This document shows positions 24,042 through 32,826 of a stretch of 56,905 nucleotides of DNA, piece after piece. The DNA is taken from contig CANQSG010000002.1 in NCBI GenBank assembly GCA_947626485.1, positions 1 to 56,905 of the forward strand, given 5' to 3'. Position 1 is the first letter of the stretch. Each line of letters begins with the position of its first letter. The position numbers and the translations under genes are program-made. This DNA is from an uncultured Clostridia bacterium (GTDB lineage Bacteria; Bacillota; Clostridia; Oscillospirales; Acutalibacteraceae). The notes beneath the pieces are model-generated. The model was given only the letters and a program-made list of their open reading frames with translations. It was not told where the DNA came from and searched no databases.

Positions 24042-24083
24042 GAGCCATCTCTTGTTTTAGGACAAGGGGTGGCTCTGTTTTTT
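24042..24083 (+). terminator. Intrinsic terminator in mobile-element scar
   Basis: GAGCCATCTCTTGT TTTAGG ACAAGGGGTGGCTC TGTTTTTT. Confidence 0.75.
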
Positions 24084-24123
24084 CGAAAAATTTTCGGGAG
24101 GTGACTTAAAAATGCCCGTTCAA

Positions 24124-24142
24124 TGTCCAGACATAATGAGGG
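24124..24142 (+). repeat. 19-bp direct repeat, copy 1
   Basis: TGTCCAGACATAATGAGGG, identical to 24666-24684. Confidence 0.9.
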
Positions 24143-24665
24143 GCAATCACCGCTCCAAAACAAAGCGGCTCCCCTTCGGGCACTTTGACAACGGAATACA
24201 CAGACGCACAGGACGTTATTCCTGATGATAGCCACCTCAGCAGGTACGCAAAGATCCCCCGAACCGGGGCGAGCGAGAAACCCTGTTGTAACGATTGGGC
24301 TGCTCCCGTTCGGGCGATGACAGTCAGGATGACAATGATACTTCCCTACGGGGCTGGCGGAGAACCCGGCAGAGGTGAAACTCCTATGACACGGTGCAGC
24401 ACACCGCGACCTGTGCGTTTCCCGGAGGGATTCCTTCTCTCCCACAGGGGGCGTCGAGGACAAATACTGTGATGATGTTGCAGCCGGAGTAAAATCTTTT
24501 TGCTTCGGCTGGATACATAGCCGCAAATACCATGCAGCTATGAATACAAACGAAAGGAGGCAGCCTATGCAAAGCTGTAAAACGATTGCCGTGTGTATGG
24601 TATTCTATCAGCGTCGCAATAAAAAATATAAAAAACAATTTCAAGACTTAAAATCAGTCTCAGTT

Positions 24666-24684
24666 TGTCCAGACATAATGAGGG
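24666..24684 (+). repeat. 19-bp direct repeat, copy 2
   Basis: TGTCCAGACATAATGAGGG, identical to 24124-24142. Confidence 0.9.
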
Positions 24685-24732
24685 AACAAAATCTTCTCAA
24701 ACAAGAATTTAGATATAAAGAGGTATTTTCAG

Positions 24733-25284
24733 ATGGAACAAGAAAGAAAAATCATGCGGGGAAATATTTACATTTACGATTTCGGAAACAATCCGGGCTC
24801 CATACAATGTGGAAAGCGCCCCGTCCTTGTACTACAAGCAGACGATTTCAATGTCAAGGCGCCAACGATTATTGTTGCAGCTATCACCACCGTCATCAAA
24901 AGACGGTATCTTCCATCTCATGTTATATTGCCGGAAGGGACGGGCTTGCTTCAGGAGTCAATGGTCCTTTTAGAACAAATCAGGGCAGTCAACAAATGCG
25001 AACTGGAAAAACTTGTTGGTATGCTGACAGATGAAACAACATGGAAGTATATCAACAATTCAATCAAGAAGACCTTTGGTTTGTGGATTTACAGACCGAA
25101 TCGAACGGGAGATATTCGCTCCTTGTGTCCGAATTGCTTACGGGACTATATGAATAATGGCAGCTATATCATAAAGCGGTTAGACCCATTCTGCCCAACA
25201 AAGGGAAAGTGTGATAAATGCGATGGAATGGGCTATGATTACCTTATTTATGATCGCAGAAGAAATAGTCAAGTGTGCGATTGA
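24733..25284 (+). CDS. PemK/MazF family toxin with C-terminal Cys-rich extension
   Basis: MRGNIYIYDFGNNPGSIQCGKRPVLVLQADDFN... plus CPNCLRDY...CPTKGKCDKCDGMGYDYLIY. Confidence 0.82.
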   Translation: MEQERKIMRGNIYIYDFGNNPGSIQCGKRPVLVLQADDFNVKAPTIIVAAITTVIKRRYLPSHVILPEGTGLLQESMVLLEQIRAVNKCELEKLVGMLTDETTWKYINNSIKKTFGLWIYRPNRTGDIRSLCPNCLRDYMNNGSYIIKRLDPFCPTKGKCDKCDGMGYDYLIYDRRRNSQVCD

Positions 25285-25512
25285 AAGAATCGCATATTCG
25301 TCAAAAACTGTGCCGCTAAGTATAAGGAACTTTCCGGGTATTACGAAAAAATCGCGGGGCAGCATATCGTAAGCCACACGGTATACGACACCGGCCTGCG
25401 CGAGACGGTATTCGAAAACGGCGTGCGCGTCTACGTCAACGAGACCGACCGCCCGCTCGCCACGCCGGCGGGTCAACTGGCGGCGTACGACTATCTGATT
25501 ACGGAGAAGTAA
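25285..25512 (+). pseudogene. C-terminal remnant of a DUF5696-like protein of a sugar ABC operon
   Basis: No start; reads ...CAAKYKELSGYYEKIAGQHIVSHTVYDTGLRETVFENGVRVYVNETDRPL..., ends 1 nt before permease ATG. Confidence 0.55.
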
Positions 25513-25513
25513 C

Positions 25514-26413
25514 ATGAAACGAACCAAGAAAAACAGAGGCATCCGCGAGCTGAAAAGCCGGTACGGCTATCTTTTCACGACCCACTGGATCTTCGGAATC
25601 GTCGTCTTTTTCGCCCTGCCGCTCGTGCAGTCGATCATCTTCTCCTTCAGCAAGATCGAGATCATCGGCGGCGGGGTCAATATCCACCTCGTCGGGCTGG
25701 AAAATTACAAGCAGATCTTGTTTTCCGACCCGGATTACGAGACCTGGATCTCCGGCTCGCTGACGTCTTACCTCTATTCGCTGCCCCTCATCATCCTGCT
25801 GAGCATGGCGCTCGCGCTGATTTTGAATCAAAAATTCAAAGGCCGCCTCTTTTTCCGCGCGCTCTATTTCCTGCCGGTCATCATCTCGACCGGCGCGGTC
25901 ATGAACCTGATCTTCACAACCACCGGCACCGACATGGCGAACATGGGCGTTTCGGAGGCCTATTCCGCCAACATGGTAAGCGTCGACGACATCGTCAACC
26001 TGCTGGACATTCAGGGCGAGGTCGCCAATTACATCACGGTGACGATCAGCAAAATTTTCGACCTCGTCTGGAGCTGCGGCATTCAGATCGTCCTGTTTTT
26101 GGCGGGGCTGCAATCGGTTCCGGCGACGCTCTTCGAGGCGTCGCGGGTCGAGGGCGCGACAAAATGGGAGGAATTCTGGTTCATCACCTTCCCGATGCTC
26201 TCGCGGGTGACGCTGCTCGTCGCGGTATTCACGATGGTCGAGCTCATCACGAGCGAGCGCACCACCCTGATCAAACGGGTCTACGCGATGATGCGCACGG
26301 GGAATTACGACGAGACCTCCGCCATGATGTGGTTCTATTTCCTGATCTGCGGCGCGATCATGGCGTTCCTCATCTTCCTATACAACCGCTTCCTGATGAA
26401 GCGGTGGGAATGA
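25514..26413 (+). CDS. Sugar ABC transporter permease (MalF/LplB type)
   Basis: Multi-TM; GLENYKQILF... and EAA-loop-like LFEASRVEGATKWEEFWFITFPML. Confidence 0.9.
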   Translation: MKRTKKNRGIRELKSRYGYLFTTHWIFGIVVFFALPLVQSIIFSFSKIEIIGGGVNIHLVGLENYKQILFSDPDYETWISGSLTSYLYSLPLIILLSMALALILNQKFKGRLFFRALYFLPVIISTGAVMNLIFTTTGTDMANMGVSEAYSANMVSVDDIVNLLDIQGEVANYITVTISKIFDLVWSCGIQIVLFLAGLQSVPATLFEASRVEGATKWEEFWFITFPMLSRVTLLVAVFTMVELITSERTTLIKRVYAMMRTGNYDETSAMMWFYFLICGAIMAFLIFLYNRFLMKRWE

Positions 26414-26453
26414 CGCGCACCGGCAGCACGAACGGAAAGGAAGAAATCGAATC

Positions 26454-27437
26454 ATGAACTATCAGATGGACGCGGTCGCCGAGCGGAAGCTGCGGCGGGT
26501 GCAAAAGAAGGGGCTGCACCTGTTCTATTCGCTGTTCCGCCTCGTCATTCTGCTTTCGATCGGGTTTATCATCATTTACCCGCTGATCTACACCGTCGTC
26601 ACCTCCCTGCAAAGCAGGTACGCCTTTTTGAACTCGACCCGCGTGTGGATCCCGACCGAATTCGCGATCGCCGAAAATTACATCGCCGCCTTCACCTCGA
26701 TGGATTATCTGCGCTCCCTCTGGTCGACCTGCAAGAACGAGCTGTTGAGCGCGGCGCTCGAGATCGCCTCCTGCGCGCTGGTCGCCTACGGGCTGGCGCG
26801 GTTTGAATTCAAATGGAAGAAGCTCTATATCGGCATTCTGTTTTTCACGATCCTCGTGCCCGATATGATGGTGCTCATCCCGCGCATGCTCAACTATTCG
26901 CACCTCGACTTTTTCGGGATCGGCGGGCTGTTCCAAAAGCTGACCGGGATCGACCTGCGGCCGAACATCATCGACACGCCCTGGGCGTTCTGGCTGCCCT
27001 CCTTCTTCGGCGTGGGGCTGCGCTCCGGCATCCTCATCTATATCTACATGCAGTTTTTCAAGGGGCTCCCGCAGGAGCTCGAGGAGGCCGCCTGGGTCGA
27101 CGGCGCTGGGCCGCTGCGCACCTTTTTGTCGATCGCGCTGCCCTCCTCCGGCGTCGTCATCCTGACCGTGACCGTCTTCGCGATGATCTGGCACTGGAAC
27201 GACTCCCTGCTGTCCGGCATGTATCTGAGCAACAGCTTCCCGCTCGCGCGGCAGGTCGCCCGCCTGCCCGAGACGCTCGGGAGCAAATACCATATCATTT
27301 TAAGCGCGCGCGACCCGCAGGGCATCGGGTATTTAATGGCGGGCTGTGTGCTCTTCATCGTGCCGATGCTCGTCGTCTACATGATCGTGCAGCGCTGGTT
27401 TATCGAGAGCATCGACCGCGTCGGCATCACGGGCTGA
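26454..27437 (+). CDS. Carbohydrate ABC transporter permease (MalG/LplC type)
   Basis: Multi-TM; EAA loop ELEEAAWVDGAGPLRTFLSIALP. Confidence 0.9.
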   Translation: MNYQMDAVAERKLRRVQKKGLHLFYSLFRLVILLSIGFIIIYPLIYTVVTSLQSRYAFLNSTRVWIPTEFAIAENYIAAFTSMDYLRSLWSTCKNELLSAALEIASCALVAYGLARFEFKWKKLYIGILFFTILVPDMMVLIPRMLNYSHLDFFGIGGLFQKLTGIDLRPNIIDTPWAFWLPSFFGVGLRSGILIYIYMQFFKGLPQELEEAAWVDGAGPLRTFLSIALPSSGVVILTVTVFAMIWHWNDSLLSGMYLSNSFPLARQVARLPETLGSKYHIILSARDPQGIGYLMAGCVLFIVPMLVVYMIVQRWFIESIDRVGITG

Positions 27438-27477
27438 GCGCGGCTCGTTCGGGGCAAAAAAGGAGAGCTTCAGTTTC

Positions 27478-27696
27478 ATGGCGGTACAAATCCACGGAAA
27501 TTTGATTACGTTACATACGAAAAACACGACCTATCAGATGGGGGTCAACGCGAACGGGTATCTTTCGCACCTCTATTACGGCGACCGGCTCTATACCGGC
27601 GCGGCGCTGATGCGCATCGGCCTGCCCGTCCGCACGATCAAGTACGAGGGCGAATCGACCCGCATTGAAATCCGGGCAAAAAAACAGGCGCATTAA
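27478..27696 (+). pseudogene. Truncated N-terminal fragment resembling GH36 alpha-galactosidase
   Basis: MAVQIHGNLITLHTKNTTYQMGVNANGYLSHLYYGDRL..., only 72 aa then stop. Confidence 0.5.
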
Positions 27697-27713
27697 CCTC
27701 GCGTTAATGCGCC
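27687..27713. terminator. Bidirectional terminator-like stem-loop between convergent genes
   Basis: GGCGCATTAAC-CTCGC-GTTAATGCGCC. Confidence 0.55.
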
Positions 27714-27726
27714 GTATCCTTGCGGT

Positions 27727-28545
27727 TTAATTGAATTTTTTGCGGTATTTCGTCGGCGTGATCGAGAGCCGCGTTTTGAACATGCTCGTAAAATAGTGCG
27801 GGTTCTGATAGCCGACCGTCTCCGAGATCTCCTGCACGGATTTGTCGGTGTGCTGCAACAGCGAACAGGCGATATTCAGCTTGTTGTTGATCTGGTATTC
27901 GTAAGGCGTCGTTCCGAATTCGCGCTTGAAGAGCTTGAGGCAATAGTCCTGCGAGCGGTAGATGTGATCCGCAAGCTCGGCGTTGCTGATGATGCGGTCG
28001 CTGTTTTCGTCGAGATAGCGCTTGAGCAGGATGGCCTCGCTGCTGTTCTGCGATTCCTTGTCCAGAATGTACAGCTTGTGCAGAATTTCAAAATACAGGC
28101 TCAACAGCTTCGACTGCTTTTCGGCCTCCGAAAGGTCGGAAAAGGCGGTTTTGATCATCCCCTTGAACAGCGGCTTGAGCGACGGCGCGTGGAACACGAA
28201 TTTGTGGTCGAGCGAAAAATTCACGATCAGCGACCGCGCGATGTTGCCCGACAAATTCATGAAATACTTCCGCCACGGGTCGTCGGGATTTGAAAAATAT
28301 TCGTGCGGCACGCCGGCAGGCAGAATGTAGACGTCGTCCTCTTTGACGGCGATTTTCCGGTTGTTGATTAAAAGCGTGCCCTGCCCGCCGAAGACGTATT
28401 CGATGATCGAAACGGTGGGGTTATCCCGGATCCAATGGTGATTCTTGTCGCAGATCGAAACGCCCGACATCATCACGCCGATCGGCGCGTTTTTCTCGAC
28501 GACGCTGAAAAATTTGATCGTTTCCCGCTTGGTGGCCTCCCGCAT
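27727..28545 (-). CDS. AraC family transcriptional regulator
   Basis: Cupin N-term and C-terminal HTH ...SLLQHTDKSVQEISETVGYQNPHYFTSMFKTRLSITPTKYRKK. Confidence 0.92.
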   Translation of the reverse strand: MREATKRETIKFFSVVEKNAPIGVMMSGVSICDKNHHWIRDNPTVSIIEYVFGGQGTLLINNRKIAVKEDDVYILPAGVPHEYFSNPDDPWRKYFMNLSGNIARSLIVNFSLDHKFVFHAPSLKPLFKGMIKTAFSDLSEAEKQSKLLSLYFEILHKLYILDKESQNSSEAILLKRYLDENSDRIISNAELADHIYRSQDYCLKLFKREFGTTPYEYQINNKLNIACSLLQHTDKSVQEISETVGYQNPHYFTSMFKTRLSITPTKYRKKFN

Positions 28546-28629
28546 CCCGCGACACCTGCCTTTTCTTTATTATAGAAAATTCCCGAAAAAAAGTCAACCA
28601 AAACGAACGAACGAAGGAAGGAAAACGGT

Positions 28630-29454
28630 ATGAAATTAAAATATCTCGGCACTGCGGCGGCGGAAGGGTTTCCCGCCGTGTTTTGCGCCTGCGAGACCTG
28701 CAAAAAGGCGCGGCAGGCGGGCGGCAGGAATCTGCGCAGCCGTTCGCAGGCGATCCTCGACGACGCGCTGCTGCTCGATTTCCCCTGCGACACCTACGCA
28801 CACTGCCTGCAATACGGCATCGACCTGAACGCCGTGCGCCACCTCCTGATTACCCACATCCACAAGGATCACCTTTATCCGACCGAGTTTCTGTACCTGC
28901 AAAGCGCCTACTCCCACCCGGGCGACGACTACCGCCTGCGGGTCTACGGCAGCGTCGACGTCGGCGAGCTGCTCGGCGCGCTGCCGCCGGCGGTGGGGAA
29001 GCACCTCGATTTCGTGCAGGTCGAACCCTTCGCGCCCTTCGCGGTCGAGCGCTACACCGTGACGGCGCTGCCGGCGCGCCACAGCAGCCCGCACCCGTAT
29101 ATTTATCAGATTTCGGACGGGCAAAAAACGATTCTCTACGGCCACGATACCGACCTTTTCCCGGAACAGACCTGGGCGTACCTGACCGAAACCGGCGTCC
29201 GCTTCGACCTCGTCTCGCTGGACTGCACGGAGGGCGCCTATGAGGACCTCAACTACCACGGCCACATGTGCCTCGGCAGAAACGTCGCCTGCCGCGACCG
29301 CCTGCGCGCCGAAAACCTGATCGACGCCGACACCCGCATCGTCCTCAACCATTTCTCCCATAACGGCAAATCCGCCCTCTACGACGATTTCCGCCCCCAA
29401 GCCGAAAAAAACGGCTTCGAAGTCGCCTACGACGGCATGGAGGTCGTCCTGTAA
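28630..29454 (+). CDS. MBL fold metallo-hydrolase (PhnP-like)
   Basis: MKLKYLGTAAAEGFPAVFCACETCKKAR... LLITHIHKDHLYP. Confidence 0.88.
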   Translation: MKLKYLGTAAAEGFPAVFCACETCKKARQAGGRNLRSRSQAILDDALLLDFPCDTYAHCLQYGIDLNAVRHLLITHIHKDHLYPTEFLYLQSAYSHPGDDYRLRVYGSVDVGELLGALPPAVGKHLDFVQVEPFAPFAVERYTVTALPARHSSPHPYIYQISDGQKTILYGHDTDLFPEQTWAYLTETGVRFDLVSLDCTEGAYEDLNYHGHMCLGRNVACRDRLRAENLIDADTRIVLNHFSHNGKSALYDDFRPQAEKNGFEVAYDGMEVVL

Positions 29455-29502
29455 AGCCGCCAAGCAGAAAGACGCTTTTTCGCACCCGCAAAAAGCAAAA
29501 AG

Positions 29503-29536
29503 AGCGAGCAGGTTTTAACCGTCTGCTCGCTTTTTT
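29503..29536. terminator. Intrinsic terminator between convergent genes
   Basis: GCGAGCAG..TTTTAACC..CTGCTCGC then T6. Confidence 0.75.
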
Positions 29537-30407
29537 ATTCGCACCTTCCGCAATCAGAACAGCCGTTGCAGATCAGTTTACTTCCGCAATGGGTGCAATT
29601 TTGGCGGTAGTGCGGCGTGTAAAGCGCTTCTTTCGGAATTTTTCTGCCGAAGTTATCGGTCAGTTGCCAGACGATCGGTTTTCCCGCGTAATTCATGCCG
29701 GACTTGTGCGCCATTTCGCTTTGCAGCTGCTTTTTCGGCAGGTAATAGCGCCTGCCGTCTTTGACGAAGACCGTGCCGGTTTCGATGAAGCAGAAGGTGA
29801 CGTCATGCGCCACGCATTCCGCGCGCAAGGCCTTCACCCAGTCGAAGTCGCAGGGTCGTGCGCCGTCGTAGTTCTCGCCGCCGCAGACGACCTGCTCGAT
29901 TTGCCCGTTGCCGAGATATTTTTCAAGGCTGACCGCGCCGAGAAAGGGCGCGCACATGATGCCCTTGTGTTTGAAGGGCAGTGAAAGCAGGAGCGGGATG
30001 CGCTCGTCGGCGCGGCGCTGATTTTCGCAGGTGACGTTGAACATGACGTTCTCCCAACCGTCGCCCCAATCCTTCGGCAGGCAGTCGGCCACCCGCTGCG
30101 GGCGTTTCGTCAGCAGAAAGAATTTCACGTCGCTGCGCTGCCGCATCAGCTCCCACGCTTCCTCCCGCCATGCGTCCGCTTCCTCCAAAAAGAAATCCGA
30201 GGACATGCAGACGCGGATGAGCTCCCCGCTTTGGATTTTGTACGCGCCGGTTCGGGTTTTTTGAACGGGATAGGTAAAGCCCGATTTCGTCTTGTAAATA
30301 TCGGCGCCGTTGCGGTCGCGGACGCGGTCGAGGAAATACATATAACAATGCGCGCAGCCCTCGCTGCACTTCACGCACCCGTGCCACGGGTTCCAAATAT
30401 CGTGCAT
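29535..30407 (-). CDS. DUF5131 family protein (phage Gp37/Gp68-like, radical-SAM-like Cys cluster)
   Basis: MHDIWNPWHGCVKCSEGCAHCYMYFLDRV... LTKRPQRV...; C-terminal CTHCGSKLICNGCSDCGRC. Confidence 0.85.
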   Translation of the reverse strand: MHDIWNPWHGCVKCSEGCAHCYMYFLDRVRDRNGADIYKTKSGFTYPVQKTRTGAYKIQSGELIRVCMSSDFFLEEADAWREEAWELMRQRSDVKFFLLTKRPQRVADCLPKDWGDGWENVMFNVTCENQRRADERIPLLLSLPFKHKGIMCAPFLGAVSLEKYLGNGQIEQVVCGGENYDGARPCDFDWVKALRAECVAHDVTFCFIETGTVFVKDGRRYYLPKKQLQSEMAHKSGMNYAGKPIVWQLTDNFGRKIPKEALYTPHYRQNCTHCGSKLICNGCSDCGRCE

Positions 30408-30411
30408 AGCC

Positions 30412-31281
30412 TTACCTCAAATCTTCCAGCACCTTGCCGATATCGCTGTTAATACAGATCGACTGCGCCTCGATCTCCGTCGGGCAGACCGCTTCGCCGG
30501 TGTTGATACAGGCATAGGTCGCCGCTTTGTTCTGCGCGGTCATGCGCCAGAAGGGGTATTTGATGATGACCGGGGTATTGTAGCCGACGCCGAGCTCTAA
30601 AAACAGGATCCGCCCGTCTTTTCGCGTGCGCAGGAAGGTTTCATACCGCTCTGCCGCCTCGTGCCAGCCCGCGTCCTCGACGAATTTATCGTCGGCGCGC
30701 AGGTTCATCGTCAGCGGCTTCCCGCAGTGGGGGCAGACGGGCAGCAACTCGGACGGGATCCGCATATCCGTTTGCCGTTCCATCATTTGTCGGACGGCGG
30801 TTTCGTTGTCGAAAGTCTCCTGCCGGCAGGGTTCGGAGCACTGAAACAGCCCGTAGTCGCCCTGGGTGTAGAACAGGCGCGTTTTGTCGAAGCCCGCCTT
30901 TTGAAAACAGTGGTCGACGTTCGTGGTGAGGACGAAATAATCCTTGTCCCGCACCAGCGCCAGCAGCGTTTCATAGACCGGCTTCGGCGGGTCGGTATAG
31001 CGGTTGATGAAAATATACCGGCTCCAATACGCCCAGAATTCCTCCGGCGCGGGGTACGGATAAAACCCGCCGGCGTACATATCGGAAAAGCCGTATTTGT
31101 CGGCAAAATCGGAGAAATAGCGCCGAAACCGCTCGCCGGAATAGGCAAACCCCGCCGAGGTCGACAGCCCCGCGCCCGCGCCGATGACAACGGAATCCGC
31201 CGCTTCCAGCGCCGCCCGAAGCCGCTTCCCGTTATCCGAGCAGCTCCCGGTAGAGTTTGCAATCGGTATCCTTGAAAACAT
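30412..31281 (-). CDS. SIR2-family protein, class M sirtuin (SirTM-like, putative protein ADP-ribosyltransferase)
   Basis: ADSVVIGAGAGLSTSAGFAYSGERFRRYFSDFADKYGFSDMYAGGFYPYPAPEEFWAYWSRYI... TTNVDHCFQKAGF. Confidence 0.85.
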   Translation of the reverse strand: MFSRIPIANSTGSCSDNGKRLRAALEAADSVVIGAGAGLSTSAGFAYSGERFRRYFSDFADKYGFSDMYAGGFYPYPAPEEFWAYWSRYIFINRYTDPPKPVYETLLALVRDKDYFVLTTNVDHCFQKAGFDKTRLFYTQGDYGLFQCSEPCRQETFDNETAVRQMMERQTDMRIPSELLPVCPHCGKPLTMNLRADDKFVEDAGWHEAAERYETFLRTRKDGRILFLELGVGYNTPVIIKYPFWRMTAQNKAATYACINTGEAVCPTEIEAQSICINSDIGKVLEDLR

Positions 31282-31993
31282 TGAAGATCACCTCCGTGTC
31301 GCCTTTGGATTGCCGCACCGTCTCCACGGCGATTTTCGCGGCTTCGTCGTTCGGAAAATGAAACTCTCCCGTGGAAATGCAGCAGAACGCCACGCTTTTG
31401 ATATCGTTTTCCTGCGCCAGCGCCAGGCAGGAACGGTAGCAGGAAGCCAGCAGCTCCCGGTCGGTTTCGGTCACGCTGCCGGTTATAATCGGGCCGACGG
31501 TGTGCAGAACGTAATCACAGGGCAGGTTGAAAGCGGGCGTCAATTTCGCCTGCCCGGTCGGCTCCTCATGCCCCTGCTTTTTCATCATTTCGGCGCAAGT
31601 CAGCCGCAGCTGAACCCCGGCGTAGGTGTGGATGGCGTTGTCGATGCAGCTGTGGCAGGGGACATAGCAGCCGGTCATGCCGGAATTCGCGGCGTTGACA
31701 ATCGCGCCGCATTGCAGCGTGGTGACGTCGCCCTGCCAAAGATAAATACCCGGCTCGACGGGCGACAAATCGGCGAAATCCGTGACGCCCTTTCGGGCGG
31801 TTTCCTCCCGCAGATAGGCGTCCTGCACCGCGAGAAAATCTTCGCCGATCGGCTGCGGCGGCCGGACGTTGAGCAGCGAGCGCAGCAGCATTTTCTGCCC
31901 CGCTTCATCGGACGGAACGGCCAAATCCCGATAGCGCGGCTGCTCGGAAAGCAGCTTCTCGATGAGGAAAATTCTTCGCTCGGCTTGTGTCAT
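31232..31993 (-). CDS. Zn-dependent macrodomain, protein-ADP-ribose hydrolase
   Basis: GDVTTLQCGAIVNAANSGMTGCYVPCHSCIDNAIHTYAGVQLRLTC; Cys/His pattern of the zinc macrodomain class. Confidence 0.92.
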   Translation of the reverse strand: MTQAERRIFLIEKLLSEQPRYRDLAVPSDEAGQKMLLRSLLNVRPPQPIGEDFLAVQDAYLREETARKGVTDFADLSPVEPGIYLWQGDVTTLQCGAIVNAANSGMTGCYVPCHSCIDNAIHTYAGVQLRLTCAEMMKKQGHEEPTGQAKLTPAFNLPCDYVLHTVGPIITGSVTETDRELLASCYRSCLALAQENDIKSVAFCCISTGEFHFPNDEAAKIAVETVRQSKGDTEVIFNVFKDTDCKLYRELLG

Positions 31994-32172
31994 ACCCGCA
32001 CCCTTCCTCGATGATTTTGCTCCCTGTATCTATTATACATATCTTTTTGCCGAGCGCAAGCACGCACCTTTTTGTAACTGCCCGGCGTTTTGCGGAAAAG
32101 GGATTGCATTTTGACGCGTGTTGCAGTACAATAAGAATGTAACATTTATTTTTGATGTAACGGAGGCGCTGT

Positions 32173-32499
32173 ATGAAAACGAAAGCGGAACTCATCCCCG
32201 AATGCCCCGTCGCGACGACGGTGCAGCTCATCGGGAACAAGTGGAAACTTTTAATTATACGAAACCTGCTTGACCGCCCGTGGCGTTTCAACGAGCTTCA
32301 AAAGAATCTGGAAGGGATCAGCCAAAAGGTACTGACAGACAGCCTGCGGTCGATGGAGGCCGACGGGATCATCACCCGCACCGTCTACCCGGAAGTCCCG
32401 CCGCGCGTGGAATATGCGCTGTCAGAACTCGGCGAATCCATGCGCCCGATCCTCGATTCCATGAAAGCGTGGGGCGAGGCGTATCAGAAAAGGGGATAA
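32173..32499 (+). CDS. HxlR family helix-turn-helix regulator
   Basis: PVATTVQLIGNKWKLLIIRNLLDRPWRFNELQKNLEGISQKVLTDSLRSMEADGIITRTVYPEVPPRVEYALSELG. Confidence 0.95.
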   Translation: MKTKAELIPECPVATTVQLIGNKWKLLIIRNLLDRPWRFNELQKNLEGISQKVLTDSLRSMEADGIITRTVYPEVPPRVEYALSELGESMRPILDSMKAWGEAYQKRG

Positions 32500-32597
32500 G
32501 GAAAGTTCGGGATGGCAAAGGACTGCAAAAGGATAGCTCGCCTGTTCTGATTTGCGTTTGCAGGGCGAAATGCATTTGATATATCAAAACAAATCTC

Positions 32598-32626
32598 TTG
32601 CTTTTTCGAACAGAATCGCCTATAAT
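32598..32626 (+). promoter_or_regulatory. Sigma-A-like promoter upstream of acyltransferase pair
   Basis: TTGCTT-N17-TATAAT. Confidence 0.6.
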
Positions 32627-32826
32627 AACGGTATGCTGATTTTTAATAGTTGAATGTGACAAATATTCGGCGGCAGGCATACAACAGTAAAATATATGAC
32701 ATCACACATAATAAGAGCAAAACATATTATCCTGCATTAAAAGAAAAATTTCAATGCGAAAATAGGCAATACCCTTTTGCGATTTGGAACGGAAACGAAT
32801 TTTTTATTATTGGAGAGATCATTATC

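Noticed and set aside
24540-25034. 164-aa ORF overlapping the PemK gene
   Set aside because: Out of frame with the clearly recognisable toxin; no domain.
23859-25312. Search for a flanking att repeat of the guaA 3' end
   Set aside because: No second copy of GATTGAGTGGGAATAG seen, so a defined integrated island with attL/attR is not claimed.
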